Made by a program: the position numbers and the translations under genes
The notes under the pieces: generated by a model
Databases searched by the model: none
The model's input: the letters and a program-made list of their open reading frames with translations, nothing else
What the model was told of the DNA's origin: nothing
Shown here: positions 1 to 5,177 of the stretch, piece after piece
Layout of the letters: every line of letters begins with the position of its first letter
Position numbering within the stretch: the stretch's first letter is position 1
From: Anaerolineales bacterium
GTDB lineage: Bacteria > Chloroflexota > Anaerolineae > UBA7937
Assembly (NCBI GenBank): GCA_030593425.1
Contig: JAUVHF010000125.1
Coordinates: 1 to 5,177, forward strand
Direction of reading: 5' to 3'
DNA: 5,177 nt

Positions 1-868
1 TGCGGGTATCTATGGGCCTGTCCTCGGGCTGAGTGGTGGCTCGCACGGTGACGTGACCCGCCAGCGGGCTATGCAGTATCTTATCTGTCAAGGTCTCCTG
101 CACTTGGAAGATTCCCGCCGAATTGCACATCTGGACCACTATCTCCACCGGGTATTCCTCCCCCCTGGCGATAATCACCCGGTCGATGGATAGGGCGGAG
201 ACGGAGTGAATATTGATATTCCCCAAATCGAAGGCCATCCGCCCTCGCCCCTTAGTGAGGTCGCAGCCATCGGCCACCGCCACTAGCCCCGCCTCCAAGG
301 TCAAGGGCTCCGGCTCCACACCGTGGCAATGGATGCTATGGAGTATGAAACTCCGCAGCTCGATCCGCTGCTCCGGGTCCTCGTAGATCTGAGGCATCAA
401 GCGATCCAAGAGGGGCAAAGCCAGATAGACCCCCCAGTGGGCGTGCTCCTCCCGATGGACTTGGTTACCTAAGTCGTGAAGGAGAGCCCCGGTGAGGACC
501 ACCAGAAAGGCGTCGTCCAGGTCTCCCGCGCCGGAGGTGACCACATCGGGCTGTATCCCCGCCTCGACCAAAAGTTCCAGCATCTTCACCGCGCTGGCCG
601 CGGCCACCTTGGCGTGCACCTCCCCGTGGTCGTTGAAGTGCAACTTAGTGACGGCGATGTAGTCCGCCATATCCCAGTTGGCCCGCACCTCAGGGTCAGC
701 CACCAATATCTCGTACATCTGCCAGGCTTTGGGGTAGGAGGAGAGAGCATCTTGGATGGCGGCGATGCTCTCCTCCTCCAACTCATCGTAGGCCGCGGGG
801 AGGTCTATCTCCACCCCTCGGTTCTGATATTTGCGCTCCTCCCGCTTTATCTCTATTCTCTTGGCCAT
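1..868 (-). CDS. HD-superfamily metal-dependent phosphohydrolase, 3' end cut by window
   Basis: The reading frame is open from ATG at 868 to the left edge, giving 289 visible residues and no stop. The product is probably a cytosolic metal-dependent hydrolase; no signal peptide or membrane segment is seen. The HD signature is complete: NDHGEVH (79-85), LLHDLGNQVHREEH (129-142, with the H131-D132 pair), a histidine cluster LHSIHCHG (176-183), and D200 in VADGCDLTKGRGR (198-210). Family knowledge: this arrangement resembles the HD hydrolases of the COG3294 type, found in archaea and some bacteria, whose substrate is unknown to me. After the HD core comes a segment (about 211-276) beginning MAFDLGNINIHSVSAL, conserved-looking but of unclear role. 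The start follows the upstream mutase stop by 28 bases and has a GGGAG site, so it is probably co-transcribed. Its link to acyl-CoA metabolism is contextual only. The HD call is firm; function is open. Confidence 0.85.
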   Translation of the reverse strand, partial: MAKRIEIKREERKYQNRGVEIDLPAAYDELEEESIAAIQDALSSYPKAWQMYEILVADPEVRANWDMADYIAVTKLHFNDHGEVHAKVAAASAVKMLELLVEAGIQPDVVTSGAGDLDDAFLVVLTGALLHDLGNQVHREEHAHWGVYLALPLLDRLMPQIYEDPEQRIELRSFILHSIHCHGVEPEPLTLEAGLVAVADGCDLTKGRGRMAFDLGNINIHSVSALSIDRVIIARGEEYPVEIVVQMCNSAGIFQVQETLTDKILHSPLAGHVTVRATTQPEDRPIDTR

Positions 869-873
869 CTTGT

Positions 874-880
874 CTCCCTT
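874..880 (-). promoter_or_regulatory. Ribosome binding site of the HD-hydrolase gene
   Basis: On the minus strand AAGGGAG lies 5 bases before the ATG at 868. It is an imperfect Shine-Dalgarno match but supports this start and lies in the 28-base gap after the mutase stop. Confidence 0.65.
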
Positions 881-896
881 CGGCAATCGATTAAAG

Positions 897-2570
897 TCAA
901 ATCACCACCGACTCTCTATACTCTCCGAAGACCTCCCTCAACACCCCGCAGATCTCTCCCAGGGTGGCGTGGGCTTTCACCGCATCTAGAATATAGGGCA
1001 TCAAGTTCTCTGAGCCCTTTGTTGCTTCTCGTAAGGCCTCAAGCCTCCTCCTCAACTCTTCGTTGTCCCGTTCCCTCCGCACCCTAGCCAACCTTTGCCT
1101 CTGTCGCCTCTCCCCTTCAGGATCCATGCGAAGAAGGGGTATCCGCAAGGGCTCATCAAGTTGATACCTGTTTGCCCCCACGATAGTGCGGTCGCCGCTA
1201 TCGATGGCTCGCTGATATTTGTAGGCGCTCTCCGCTATCTTCCGCTGGAAGTAGCCCACCTCGATGGCTGGGATCACACCTCCCAGGGCCTCGATCTCCT
1301 CGAATATCCGGTAGGCTTCCTGCTCTAGGCGATTGGTGAGGGCCTCAAGGTAGTAACTCCCGCCCAGAGGGTCGATGGTGTTGGTCACTCCGCTCTCGTG
1401 GGCGATGATCTGCTGGGTGCGGAGGGCGACTCGTGCTGCCACCTCGCTGGGCAAGGCCAAAGCCTCATCCATGGAATTGGTGTGAAGCGATTGTGTCCCC
1501 CCCAAGATGGCGGCCAGCGCCTGGATAGCCACCCGCACCACGTTATTCTCTGGCTGTTGCGCGGTGAGGGAGACCCCCGCCGTCTGGGTGTGGAAGCGGA
1601 GCCACCAAGATCGCGGGTTCTTGGCCCCGAAACGTTCTCGCATCTCGCGGGCCCATATCCTTCTGGCGGCTCTGTATTTGGCGATCTCCTCGAAGAAGTC
1701 GCTATGGGCGTTGAAGAAGAAGGAGAGGCGGGGAGCGAAATCATCTAGTGTGAGCCCCCGCTTCACCGCCTCTTTCACGTAGGCGAAGCCGTCGGCCAGG
1801 GTAAAGGCCAACTCCTGGGCCGCCGTAGCCCCTGCCTCGCGGATATGGTAGCCGCTTATGGAGATGGTGTTCCAGCGAGGCACATATTTGGAACCGTATT
1901 CGAAGGTATCCACGATGAGGCGCATAGAGGGCTCGGGGGGGAAGATGAACGACTTCTGGGCTATATATTCCTTCAAGATGTCGTTCTGGATAGTGCCTCC
2001 CAATTTTTCTTGGGGGACGCCCTGTTTCTCCGCTGCGGCTATATACATCGCCCAGACCACCGCCGCCGGCCCGTTGATGGTCATGGAGGTGGTCACTTCA
2101 TCGAGGGGGATACCCTCAAAGAGGATCTCCATATCGGCCAGGGAGGAGATAGCCACCCCACATCTGCCGAACTCCCCCTCCGCTTCCGGGTCATCGGTGT
2201 CGTAGCCGTAGAGGGTAGGGTAGTCGAAGGCCACCGAGAGCCCTGTCTCCCCGTGCTCTGAGAGGTATTTAAAGCGGGCGTTGGTCTCCTCGGCGGTCCC
2301 GTACCCGGCGAACATCCGCATAGTCCAAAACCGCCCCCGATACATGGTGGGATGGATGCCTCTGGTGAAGGGGTACTCACCGGGGAAGCCCAGGTCCCGC
2401 AGGTAATCCAGATCCTTCACCTCCCCGGGTGTGTAGAGGCGTTCGACGGGTATCCCCGACATAGTAAAGAAACCCTCCCTCCCCTCGGGGTAGTTCGCTA
2501 GGCGACCCTTAAGAGTCCCCTCCCATCTGGCCCGGCTCTCCCCCAGCCTCTCTAAATCGTCCTTCTCCAT
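897..2570 (-). CDS. icmA: Acyl-CoA mutase large subunit, isobutyryl-CoA mutase-like
   Basis: This complete 557-residue protein is the catalytic (TIM-barrel) subunit of an adenosylcobalamin-dependent acyl-CoA mutase, cytosolic. Family landmarks include TRGIHPTMYRGRFWTMR (69-85), GLSVAFD (110-116), TIQNDILKEY (193-202), ISGYHIREAGATA (238-250), FAPRLSFFF (278-286), RFHTQTAG (325-332) and GGTQSLHTNS (357-366). By alignment to Propionibacterium methylmalonyl-CoA mutase (from memory), Q195, H242, R281, H327, Q329 and Q360 are kept. Tyr89 is Phe (F87) and Arg207, which holds the substrate carboxylate, is Gln (Q205). Phe/Gln is the known isobutyryl-CoA mutase signature, and nearby blocks (AQELAFTLADGF, SDFFEEIAKYRAARRIWAR) also look IcmA-like. 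The likely reaction is isobutyryl-CoA to n-butyryl-CoA. M86 (usually Gln) and Y90 (usually Phe) are unusual, so another substrate is possible. The chain ends after the barrel linker at VFGEYRESVVI with no B12-binding domain. ATG at 2570 has a strong Shine-Dalgarno site. Confidence 0.9.
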   Translation of the reverse strand: MEKDDLERLGESRARWEGTLKGRLANYPEGREGFFTMSGIPVERLYTPGEVKDLDYLRDLGFPGEYPFTRGIHPTMYRGRFWTMRMFAGYGTAEETNARFKYLSEHGETGLSVAFDYPTLYGYDTDDPEAEGEFGRCGVAISSLADMEILFEGIPLDEVTTSMTINGPAAVVWAMYIAAAEKQGVPQEKLGGTIQNDILKEYIAQKSFIFPPEPSMRLIVDTFEYGSKYVPRWNTISISGYHIREAGATAAQELAFTLADGFAYVKEAVKRGLTLDDFAPRLSFFFNAHSDFFEEIAKYRAARRIWAREMRERFGAKNPRSWWLRFHTQTAGVSLTAQQPENNVVRVAIQALAAILGGTQSLHTNSMDEALALPSEVAARVALRTQQIIAHESGVTNTIDPLGGSYYLEALTNRLEQEAYRIFEEIEALGGVIPAIEVGYFQRKIAESAYKYQRAIDSGDRTIVGANRYQLDEPLRIPLLRMDPEGERRQRQRLARVRRERDNEELRRRLEALREATKGSENLMPYILDAVKAHATLGEICGVLREVFGEYRESVVI

Positions 2571-2577
2571 TCTAGCG

Positions 2578-2585
2578 ACCTCCTC
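2578..2585 (-). promoter_or_regulatory. Strong ribosome binding site of the second mutase
   Basis: GAGGAGGT on the minus strand ends 7 bases before the ATG at 2570. Its first three bases are also the end of a hairpin arm (2583-2590), so folding could touch this site. Confidence 0.8.
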
Positions 2586-2607
2586 TACTGCCTATCAACC
2601 AGTAGAG
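2583..2607 (-). repeat. 8-bp inverted repeat (hairpin) ahead of the second mutase
   Basis: The arms CTCTACTG (2600-2607, read on the minus strand) and CAGTAGAG (2583-2590) are perfect complements separated by a 9-base loop. The structure fills most of the 41-base gap between the adenosyltransferase stop and the mutase start. The downstream arm overlaps the first three bases of the Shine-Dalgarno site. No run of T follows, so it is not a typical terminator. A role in translation or mRNA processing is only inferred. Confidence 0.6.
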
Positions 2608-2611
2608 CAAA

Positions 2612-3139
2612 TCAATACTCGATCCCTTCCTGACCTTCTATCCCTATTCGGTAGGGGTGCTTTACCTCCCGCATCTCGGTGACCAGATCTGCCCGCTCGA
2701 TGACCTCAGGAGGGGCGTACCGCCCTGTGAGGACCAACTCTAGATGTTTCGGTTTCTCCTCTATGAGAGCCAGAACATCTCTTAATTCTATCAGCCCGTA
2801 CTTCAAGGCCACATTAACCTCATCGAGGATCACCAAGTCATAAGAGCCGCAGGTGAGAACCCGGCGTGTCTCTCGGAGAGCCTCTTGGGCCATCTCTCTA
2901 TCCACAGGCTCTGGCTTCTCCGGATCTACGAACTCCGGCCGGCCAAACTGTCGGAGGGTGATTTGGGGATGGCCGCCCACAGTTTTCAGTTCCCCATAAT
3001 TGGGCCAGCCTTTCATGAATTGGATGATATAGACCTTCAGGCCATGGCCCGCTGCCCGCATAGCCAGGCCCAGCGCGGCCGTCGTCTTCCCCTTCCCCTC
3101 ACCGGTGTATACCTGCACCAACCCCCGCTTCAGTCCCAC
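2612..3139 (-). CDS. cobO: Cob(I)alamin adenosyltransferase, CobO/BtuR (CobA) type
   Basis: The 175-residue product transfers the 5'-deoxyadenosyl group of ATP to reduced corrinoid, making adenosylcobalamin, in the cytosol. The family's marks are all present: P-loop GEGKGKTT (13-20) right after the first strand, QFMKG (40-44) then YGEL (48-51), YDLVILDE (100-107, the Walker B-like strand), LVLTGR (135-140), and a C-terminal block ADLVTEM (150-156) followed by VKHPYRIGIEGQEGIEY (159-175). Length fits the family's core; it lacks the N-terminal arm of the longer E. coli enzyme. The start is GTG at 3139, chosen because GGGGAG sits 6 bases upstream and because the protein then begins directly at the first strand. 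It follows the epimerase stop by 19 bases. Placed between two B12-dependent mutase genes, it probably supplies their cofactor. Identification is secure; whether it also serves general corrinoid synthesis or salvage cannot be seen. Confidence 0.95.
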   Translation of the reverse strand: MGLKRGLVQVYTGEGKGKTTAALGLAMRAAGHGLKVYIIQFMKGWPNYGELKTVGGHPQITLRQFGRPEFVDPEKPEPVDREMAQEALRETRRVLTCGSYDLVILDEVNVALKYGLIELRDVLALIEEKPKHLELVLTGRYAPPEVIERADLVTEMREVKHPYRIGIEGQEGIEY

Positions 3140-3145
3140 TCTATT

Positions 3146-3151
3146 CTCCCC
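3146..3151 (-). promoter_or_regulatory. Ribosome binding site deciding the GTG start of cobO
   Basis: GGGGAG on the minus strand lies 6 bases upstream of GTG at 3139, within the 19-base gap after the epimerase stop. It supports the GTG rather than an internal start. Confidence 0.75.
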
Positions 3152-3158
3152 AGTGTCT

Positions 3159-3728
3159 CTACTCTTCGCCTCGGCCGTTGTCCTTCTTTTGCAAAGCCGA
3201 TAGGAAACCCTCTATCCCCGCTCGAGCGGCTTCACTTTGTAGCCGTAACCTCTCCCGTGCGGCTTCGCTCTGTAACCGCAGCCTCTCTCGCAAGGCGTCC
3301 AGATCCACCAGGGGAGGTATCTTCTCATCGGGAAGTTTCTCGTACAACTCTATCAGAACACCATGGGCATCTCTAGGGTGGACGAAGGCTATCTTCTTGC
3401 CTCCCGTGCCTATGCGGGGCTCCCTATCGATCAGTTCCACCCCTCTCTCCTCCAGGCGAGCCAATATCGCTTCTATCTCCTGCACCTCAAAGCAGATATG
3501 GTGCATCCCTTCCCCCCGCTTCTCCAGAAAACTGGCTATCGGCCCCTCCTCGTCTATGGGCTCGATCAGTTCCACCTCGCTCTCCCCAGCGGGCAGAAAG
3601 GCTACCACCACTCGCTGCTCAGACTCCGCCTCGGTATGAGCCAACCTGAGGCCAAGGGTCTTATAGAAGGCCAACGTCTCCTCTATACCCTTTACGGCGA
3701 TACCGATATGGTCAATCTTCTTTATCAC
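3159..3728 (-). CDS. mce: Methylmalonyl-CoA epimerase with C-terminal coiled-coil-like tail
   Basis: The 189-residue protein converts (S)- and (R)-methylmalonyl-CoA, feeding the mutase encoded just upstream. Residues 1-130 form the usual vicinal-oxygen-chelate (glyoxalase-like) fold of two repeated modules. It starts IKKIDHIGIAV with ligand H7, then VELIEP (52-57, E53 at the second metal position), GMHHICFEV (74-82), GTGGKKIAFVHP (107-118) and GVLIELYEK (123-131) with E127. These fit the four metal-ligand positions known for the family. A normal epimerase would end near residue 134. This one continues for about 55 residues in a charged, helix-prone tail that holds an exact 11-residue tandem duplication (147-157 and 158-168) and ends in KKDNGRGEE. 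The start is GTG at 3728, with AAGGAGG 5 bases upstream. The core assignment is firm against other glyoxalase-family members because of the motifs and neighbours. The tail's role is unknown. Confidence 0.93.
   Translation of the reverse strand: MIKKIDHIGIAVKGIEETLAFYKTLGLRLAHTEAESEQRVVVAFLPAGESEVELIEPIDEEGPIASFLEKRGEGMHHICFEVQEIEAILARLEERGVELIDREPRIGTGGKKIAFVHPRDAHGVLIELYEKLPDEKIPPLVDLDALRERLRLQSEAARERLRLQSEAARAGIEGFLSALQKKDNGRGEE
3225..3290 (-). repeat. Two tandem 33-base repeats in the epimerase tail
   Basis: Bases 3258-3290 and 3225-3257 each encode the same 11 residues, RERLRLQSEAA, within the epimerase frame. The two copies differ at 7 of 33 bases (six codons: CGA/CGG, CTG/TTA, TTA/CTA, CAG/CAA, AGC/AGT, GCA/GCT) and every difference is synonymous. 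The unit is an amphipathic helix-type sequence, and an 11-residue period fits a hendecad coiled coil. Confidence 0.9.
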
Positions 3729-3733
3729 GAACG

Positions 3734-3740
3734 CCTCCTT
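3734..3740 (-). promoter_or_regulatory. Ribosome binding site deciding the GTG start of mce
   Basis: AAGGAGG on the minus strand, a near-consensus Shine-Dalgarno sequence, lies 5 bases before GTG at 3728. It fixes the start one residue before the conserved IKKIDHIGI. Confidence 0.8.
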
Positions 3741-3755
3741 CGCCAGTCATCGCTT

Positions 3756-3770
3756 TGGCTATCATAGCCA
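3756..3770 (-). repeat. Short palindrome in the gap between mutase and epimerase
   Basis: On the minus strand TGGCTA and TAGCCA flank a 3-base loop (TGA), a 6-bp hairpin inside the 60-base gap. No T run follows, so it is not a standard terminator. It could be chance, an mRNA-processing site or a weak attenuator. Confidence 0.35.
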
Positions 3771-3788
3771 GAAACTCTAGGGCTTATT

Positions 3789-5177
3789 TCAAAGACTACC
3801 TGTTGGCTTATACTCTCCAAATACCATCCGCAGGACATCGCTTATCTCCCCCAAGGTGGCATGAGCCTCCACACACTTCAGGATGGGGGGCATGAGATTC
3901 CCACCCCCTTCAGCCCTACTCTTAAGTTCATCTAACGCTCTTTTGACCTCATCGCCATCTCGATCCTTCCGTAAAGCGATTAACCGCTCCATCTGCTTCT
4001 CTCGTACTTGGGGATCCACTCGTAGAAGGCTCTTGGGCCTCTCTTGAGCGCTGGTGAAGCGGTTAACCCCCACGATCACCCGGCTCCCCTCCTCTATCTC
4101 CCGCTGATATTTGTAGGCGCTCTCCCCGATCTCCCGTTGCATAAAGCCGACCTCGATAGCCCTGACCGCTCCCCCCAAATCGTCTATCCGATCGATGTAA
4201 TCTTGAGCCCCCTCCTCGATCTTTTGAGTCAACTTCTCCAAGCAATAACTGCCCCCTAGGGGGTCAACGGTGTTGGTGACCTCGCTCTCACAGGCGATGA
4301 TCTGCTGAGTCCGCAAGGCGACCCGCACCGCCAATTCGCTAGGCAAAGCCAGAGCCTCATCCATGGAGTTGGTGTGCAACGATTGAGTTCCGCCCAAGAC
4401 AGCGGCCAGGGCTTGGATCGCCACTCGCACTATATTATTCTCCGGCTGCTGAGCGGTGAGGGTAGAACCTGCCGTCTGGGTGTGGAAGCGGAGCACGCAG
4501 GAGCGGGGATCCTTTGCCTTGAACCGCTCTTTCATGATGCGGGCCCAGAGCCGGCGCGTGGCTCGGAACTTGGCTATCTCTTCTAAGAGGTCGTTATGGG
4601 CACTGAAGAAGAAGGAGAGGCGAGGGGCGAACTCATCAACCGCCAAACCCTTAGCCAGAGCCCCTTCTACATAGGCGATGGCGTTGGCCAAGGTAAAGGC
4701 CACTTCCTGGATCGCTGTAGCCCCCGCTTCCCGCATATGGTAACCGCTGATAGATATGGTGTTCCAGCGGGCCATCTCTTGCTGGCAATAGGCGAAGATG
4801 TCGGTGACCAACCGCATGGAGGGCTGGGGAGGGAAGATATAGGTTCCTCGGGCCACATATTCCTTCAATATGTCGTTCTGGGTGGTGCCTCGCAATCGGG
4901 ATGGAGCCGCCCCTTGCTCCTGGGCCACGGCGATATACATAGCCAGCAGGATGGGTGCTGTGGCGTTGATGGTCATGGAGGTAGATATCTGATCTAAGGG
5001 CAGCCCCTCAAGCAAAACCTCCATATCCGGCAAGGACGAGATGGCTACCCCCACCTTCCCCACCTCCCCTTCGGCGAGAGGGTGATCGGAGTCATAGCCT
5101 AACTGGGTGGGAAGATCGAAAGCCACGGAGAGCCCGGTCTGACCCTGAGAGAGAAGATATTTGAACCGTTGATTGGT
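3789..5177 (-). CDS. mcmA: Methylmalonyl-CoA mutase large subunit, 5' end cut by window
   Basis: This is the catalytic barrel subunit that isomerises (R)-methylmalonyl-CoA and succinyl-CoA with adenosylcobalamin. The frame is open to the right edge and 462 residues are visible. GTG at 5126 lies inside the conserved GLSVAFDLPTQLGYDSDHP block, so it is an internal Val and not the start. By alignment to the complete paralogue in this window, about 95 N-terminal residues are missing. With the first visible residue as 1, the family residues are Q100 (TTQNDILKEY), H147 (SGYHMREAG), R186 (APRLSFFF), H232 and Q234 (RFHTQTAG) and Q265 (GGTQSLHTNS). R110 (EYVARGTY) matches Arg207 of the Propionibacterium enzyme, which binds the substrate carboxylate, so this copy looks like a true methylmalonyl-CoA mutase. 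The Tyr89 position lies beyond the edge and cannot be checked. It ends at VFGEYKPTGSL with no B12-binding domain, so it needs a separate small subunit. The epimerase gene follows after 60 bases. Confidence 0.92.
   Translation of the reverse strand, partial: TNQRFKYLLSQGQTGLSVAFDLPTQLGYDSDHPLAEGEVGKVGVAISSLPDMEVLLEGLPLDQISTSMTINATAPILLAMYIAVAQEQGAAPSRLRGTTQNDILKEYVARGTYIFPPQPSMRLVTDIFAYCQQEMARWNTISISGYHMREAGATAIQEVAFTLANAIAYVEGALAKGLAVDEFAPRLSFFFSAHNDLLEEIAKFRATRRLWARIMKERFKAKDPRSCVLRFHTQTAGSTLTAQQPENNIVRVAIQALAAVLGGTQSLHTNSMDEALALPSELAVRVALRTQQIIACESEVTNTVDPLGGSYCLEKLTQKIEEGAQDYIDRIDDLGGAVRAIEVGFMQREIGESAYKYQREIEEGSRVIVGVNRFTSAQERPKSLLRVDPQVREKQMERLIALRKDRDGDEVKRALDELKSRAEGGGNLMPPILKCVEAHATLGEISDVLRMVFGEYKPTGSL

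Noticed and set aside
476..1087. A 203-codon open frame on the plus strand
   Set aside because: It spans the antisense of two well-supported genes (HD hydrolase and second mutase), its product is low-complexity, rich in Ser, Pro and Leu toward the end, and matches no family I recognise.
1845..2261. A 138-codon open frame on the plus strand, and similar ones at 1398-1748, 3178-3639, 3363-3767 and 4596-4997
   Set aside because: All are antisense shadows of conserved coding sequence; long open antisense frames are expected in GC-rich genes.
2571..2611. A cobalamin riboswitch before a B12-dependent gene
   Set aside because: The gaps (60 bases at most) are far too short for a cobalamin riboswitch, and no B12-box-like sequence was seen.
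3756..3770. Rho-independent terminator after the first mutase
   Set aside because: The stem is only 6 bp and no T run follows on the minus strand.
1380..4770. Long stretches of DNA similarity between 1380-2110 and 4260-4990 as a possible repeat or mobile element
   Set aside because: The similarity follows the conserved protein blocks of two paralogous mutases and stops with them; there are no terminal repeats or transposase.
5124..5126. GTG as the start of the methylmalonyl-CoA mutase
   Set aside because: The frame stays open to the right edge and the upstream codons encode the conserved TNQRFKYLLSQGQTGLS block, so the GTG is an internal valine.

Overview
The window holds five genes, all on the minus strand and read from right to left. 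They are packed tightly, with gaps of 60, 19, 41 and 28 bases, and look like one operon. Both ends are cut: the first gene (right edge) lacks its 5' end and the last (left edge) lacks its 3' end. No RNA gene, mobile element, CRISPR array or convincing terminator is visible. Any operon promoter would lie beyond the right edge.

In transcription order the genes are: (1) a methylmalonyl-CoA mutase large subunit, about 95 N-terminal residues missing; (2) methylmalonyl-CoA epimerase with an unusual C-terminal tail; (3) a CobO/BtuR-type cob(I)alamin adenosyltransferase; (4) a second, complete mutase large subunit whose active-site residues resemble isobutyryl-CoA mutase; (5) an HD-superfamily hydrolase of unknown function. 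Every start that can be seen has a Shine-Dalgarno sequence 5 to 7 bases upstream, and two genes (epimerase and adenosyltransferase) start with GTG.

The first three genes form a coherent unit. The mutase and epimerase interconvert succinyl-CoA, (R)- and (S)-methylmalonyl-CoA, and the adenosyltransferase makes the adenosylcobalamin that the mutases need. The fourth gene adds a second carbon-skeleton isomerase, probably for a branched acyl-CoA without a free carboxylate (isobutyryl-CoA to butyryl-CoA is the best guess). Both mutase polypeptides are catalytic-barrel-only and end without a B12-binding domain, so a separate small subunit must be encoded elsewhere, possibly just outside the window. 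The HD protein has no known place in this pathway.

The organism cannot be fixed from this window. Separate large mutase subunits, frequent ATA (Ile) and AGG (Arg) codons, strong Shine-Dalgarno sites and a GC-rich composition fit an anaerobic or thermophilic archaeon or a deep-branching bacterium such as a Chloroflexota relative. This is inference only.

The points most worth a second look are the paired mutases of apparently different specificity sharing one operon, the atypical pocket of the second mutase, the 11-residue tandem repeat in the epimerase tail whose DNA differences are all synonymous, and an 8-bp hairpin that runs into the ribosome binding site of the second mutase.
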